Below, piece by piece: positions 13,595 through 13,894 of a stretch of DNA of 13,894 nucleotides. Source of the DNA: UMGS1532 sp045542355 (GTDB lineage: Bacteria > Bacillota > Clostridia > Oscillospirales > Acutalibacteraceae). Under the pieces are notes generated by a model. The model was not told the DNA's origin, did no database searches, and worked only from the letters and a program-made list of their open reading frames with translations. Within the stretch, counting starts at the first letter, position 1; each line of letters starts with the position of its first letter. The DNA lies in assembly GCA_045542355.1 (NCBI GenBank), contig JAZQKX010000004.1:1-13894 (forward strand), in the 5' to 3' direction. The position numbers were made by a program, and so were the translations under genes.

Positions 13595-13771
13595 GTAAAT
13601 TTGCCGGAAAAGGATTTTTTACGATTTCTTCTCCGGCAATTACAAAATTCGTTTGAAATTGAAAGCAAGATTGGCGTCTAGCTATCAAATTTTTTAGAAC
13701 CAGAAGAGACAGTAATTGATATGCGCGGGAACCTTGTCAATGATATATGGGGGAATGTGCGGCAACGATGA
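13595..13771 (+). other. open frame with in-frame TAG, possible decayed or recoded gene
   Basis: In the same frame as the gene at 13151, the sequence stays open from 13595 to TGA 13769-13771 apart from one TAG (13679-13681). The stretch LEPEETVIDMRGNLVNDIWG (13694-13753) looks protein-like. There is no ATG or ribosome-binding site at the left end; TTG 13601 is possible. ATG 13721 has no clear ribosome-binding site. An ATG at 13768 overlaps the TGA (ATGA) and opens 41 codons that include the 10-bp repeats. I cannot call a real gene. Confidence 0.3.
13601..13639 (+). terminator. stem-loop after the gene at 13151
   Basis: TTGCCGGA 13601-13608 pairs with TCCGGCAA 13632-13639 around a 23-nt loop. 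No T tract after the stem, so termination is uncertain. Confidence 0.5.
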
Positions 13772-13820
13772 CGACAGATAAAAAGTTGCTAGGGGTACAG
13801 CAGGCGGGCCACCCCCATCA

Positions 13821-13880
13821 CACAGTTTTATACAATTTCATATCATTTTATACAGTTTTACATAGTTCAATACAATTTAA
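13821..13880 (+). repeat. six tandem 10-bp repeats
   Basis: Six consecutive units of exactly 10 bp, consensus TACAGTTTTA: CACAGTTTTA, TACAATTTCA, TATCATTTTA, TACAGTTTTA, CATAGTTCAA, TACAATTTAA. Each unit places a T run once per helical turn, so the DNA is probably curved or forms a phased binding array. A GC-rich stretch (13786-13817) lies just to the left. Confidence 0.75.
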
Positions 13881-13894
13881 TATATAATCTAAAG

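Overview
The window reads as the early or host-takeover region of a phage (or phage-like element) of a Gram-positive, probably Clostridia-type, host. The evidence is strong AAAGGAG ribosome-binding sites on almost every gene, consensus sigma-70/sigma-A promoters, about 33 very small genes all on the + strand, a phage-type tRNA gene, and a few phage-type enzymes. It contains no structural, lysis or integration gene. The host genus and the lifestyle (lytic or temperate) cannot be read from this sequence.

Layout. At 1-1460 a partial gene and five tiny hypothetical genes mostly have their own promoters. At 1594-2841 there is a membrane protein, an unknown 105-aa protein and a GNAT acetyltransferase. 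At 2842-3336 there are no genes, but a minus-strand promoter and two candidate structured RNAs. At 3397-5445 are an acidic protein, a possible nuclease-fold protein, a HAD phosphatase and two mini-proteins; between them, at 3677-3960, a promoter that terminates almost at once sits beside an iteron-like repeat field. At 5497-5572 is tRNA-Lys(UUU). At 5869-9017 are ten small genes including a DEDDh exonuclease. At 9093-11869 are two paralogous winged-helix-like regulators, each preceded by a candidate small RNA, and a set of Cys-rich mini-proteins. At 12010-12378 is a conserved phage protein of unknown function. From 12420 the character changes: repeats, a GC-rich island, a minus-strand gene remnant, promoters of a different -35 type, and a gene with an in-frame TAG.

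Expression logic. Nearly every gene or pair has its own promoter: TTGACA, 17 bp, then TGn-TATAAT/TATACT/TATTAT. A conserved leader of the CACAAAAGAAAAGGAGATAAA type usually follows. Most genes end in a hairpin that contains the stop codon. In several places the same hairpin carries the -35 box of the next promoter, so the end of one gene, the hairpin and the next promoter are merged into one compact element.

Most distinctive candidates. (1) Three copies of a roughly 80-100 nt non-coding unit whose 5' end (TGTCAAGGGG) pairs with its 3' end (CCCCTTGACA), the latter being the -35 region of the following promoter. (2) A family of promoters, four of them on the minus strand, that read straight into GC-rich hairpins. 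(3) A tRNA 3' trailer complementary to the shared mRNA leader. (4) In-frame TAG codons confined to the right end, compatible with TAG recoding. (5) Six tandem repeats of exactly 10 bp at the right edge. All calls were made by eye from the sequence; family assignments have not been confirmed by any search.
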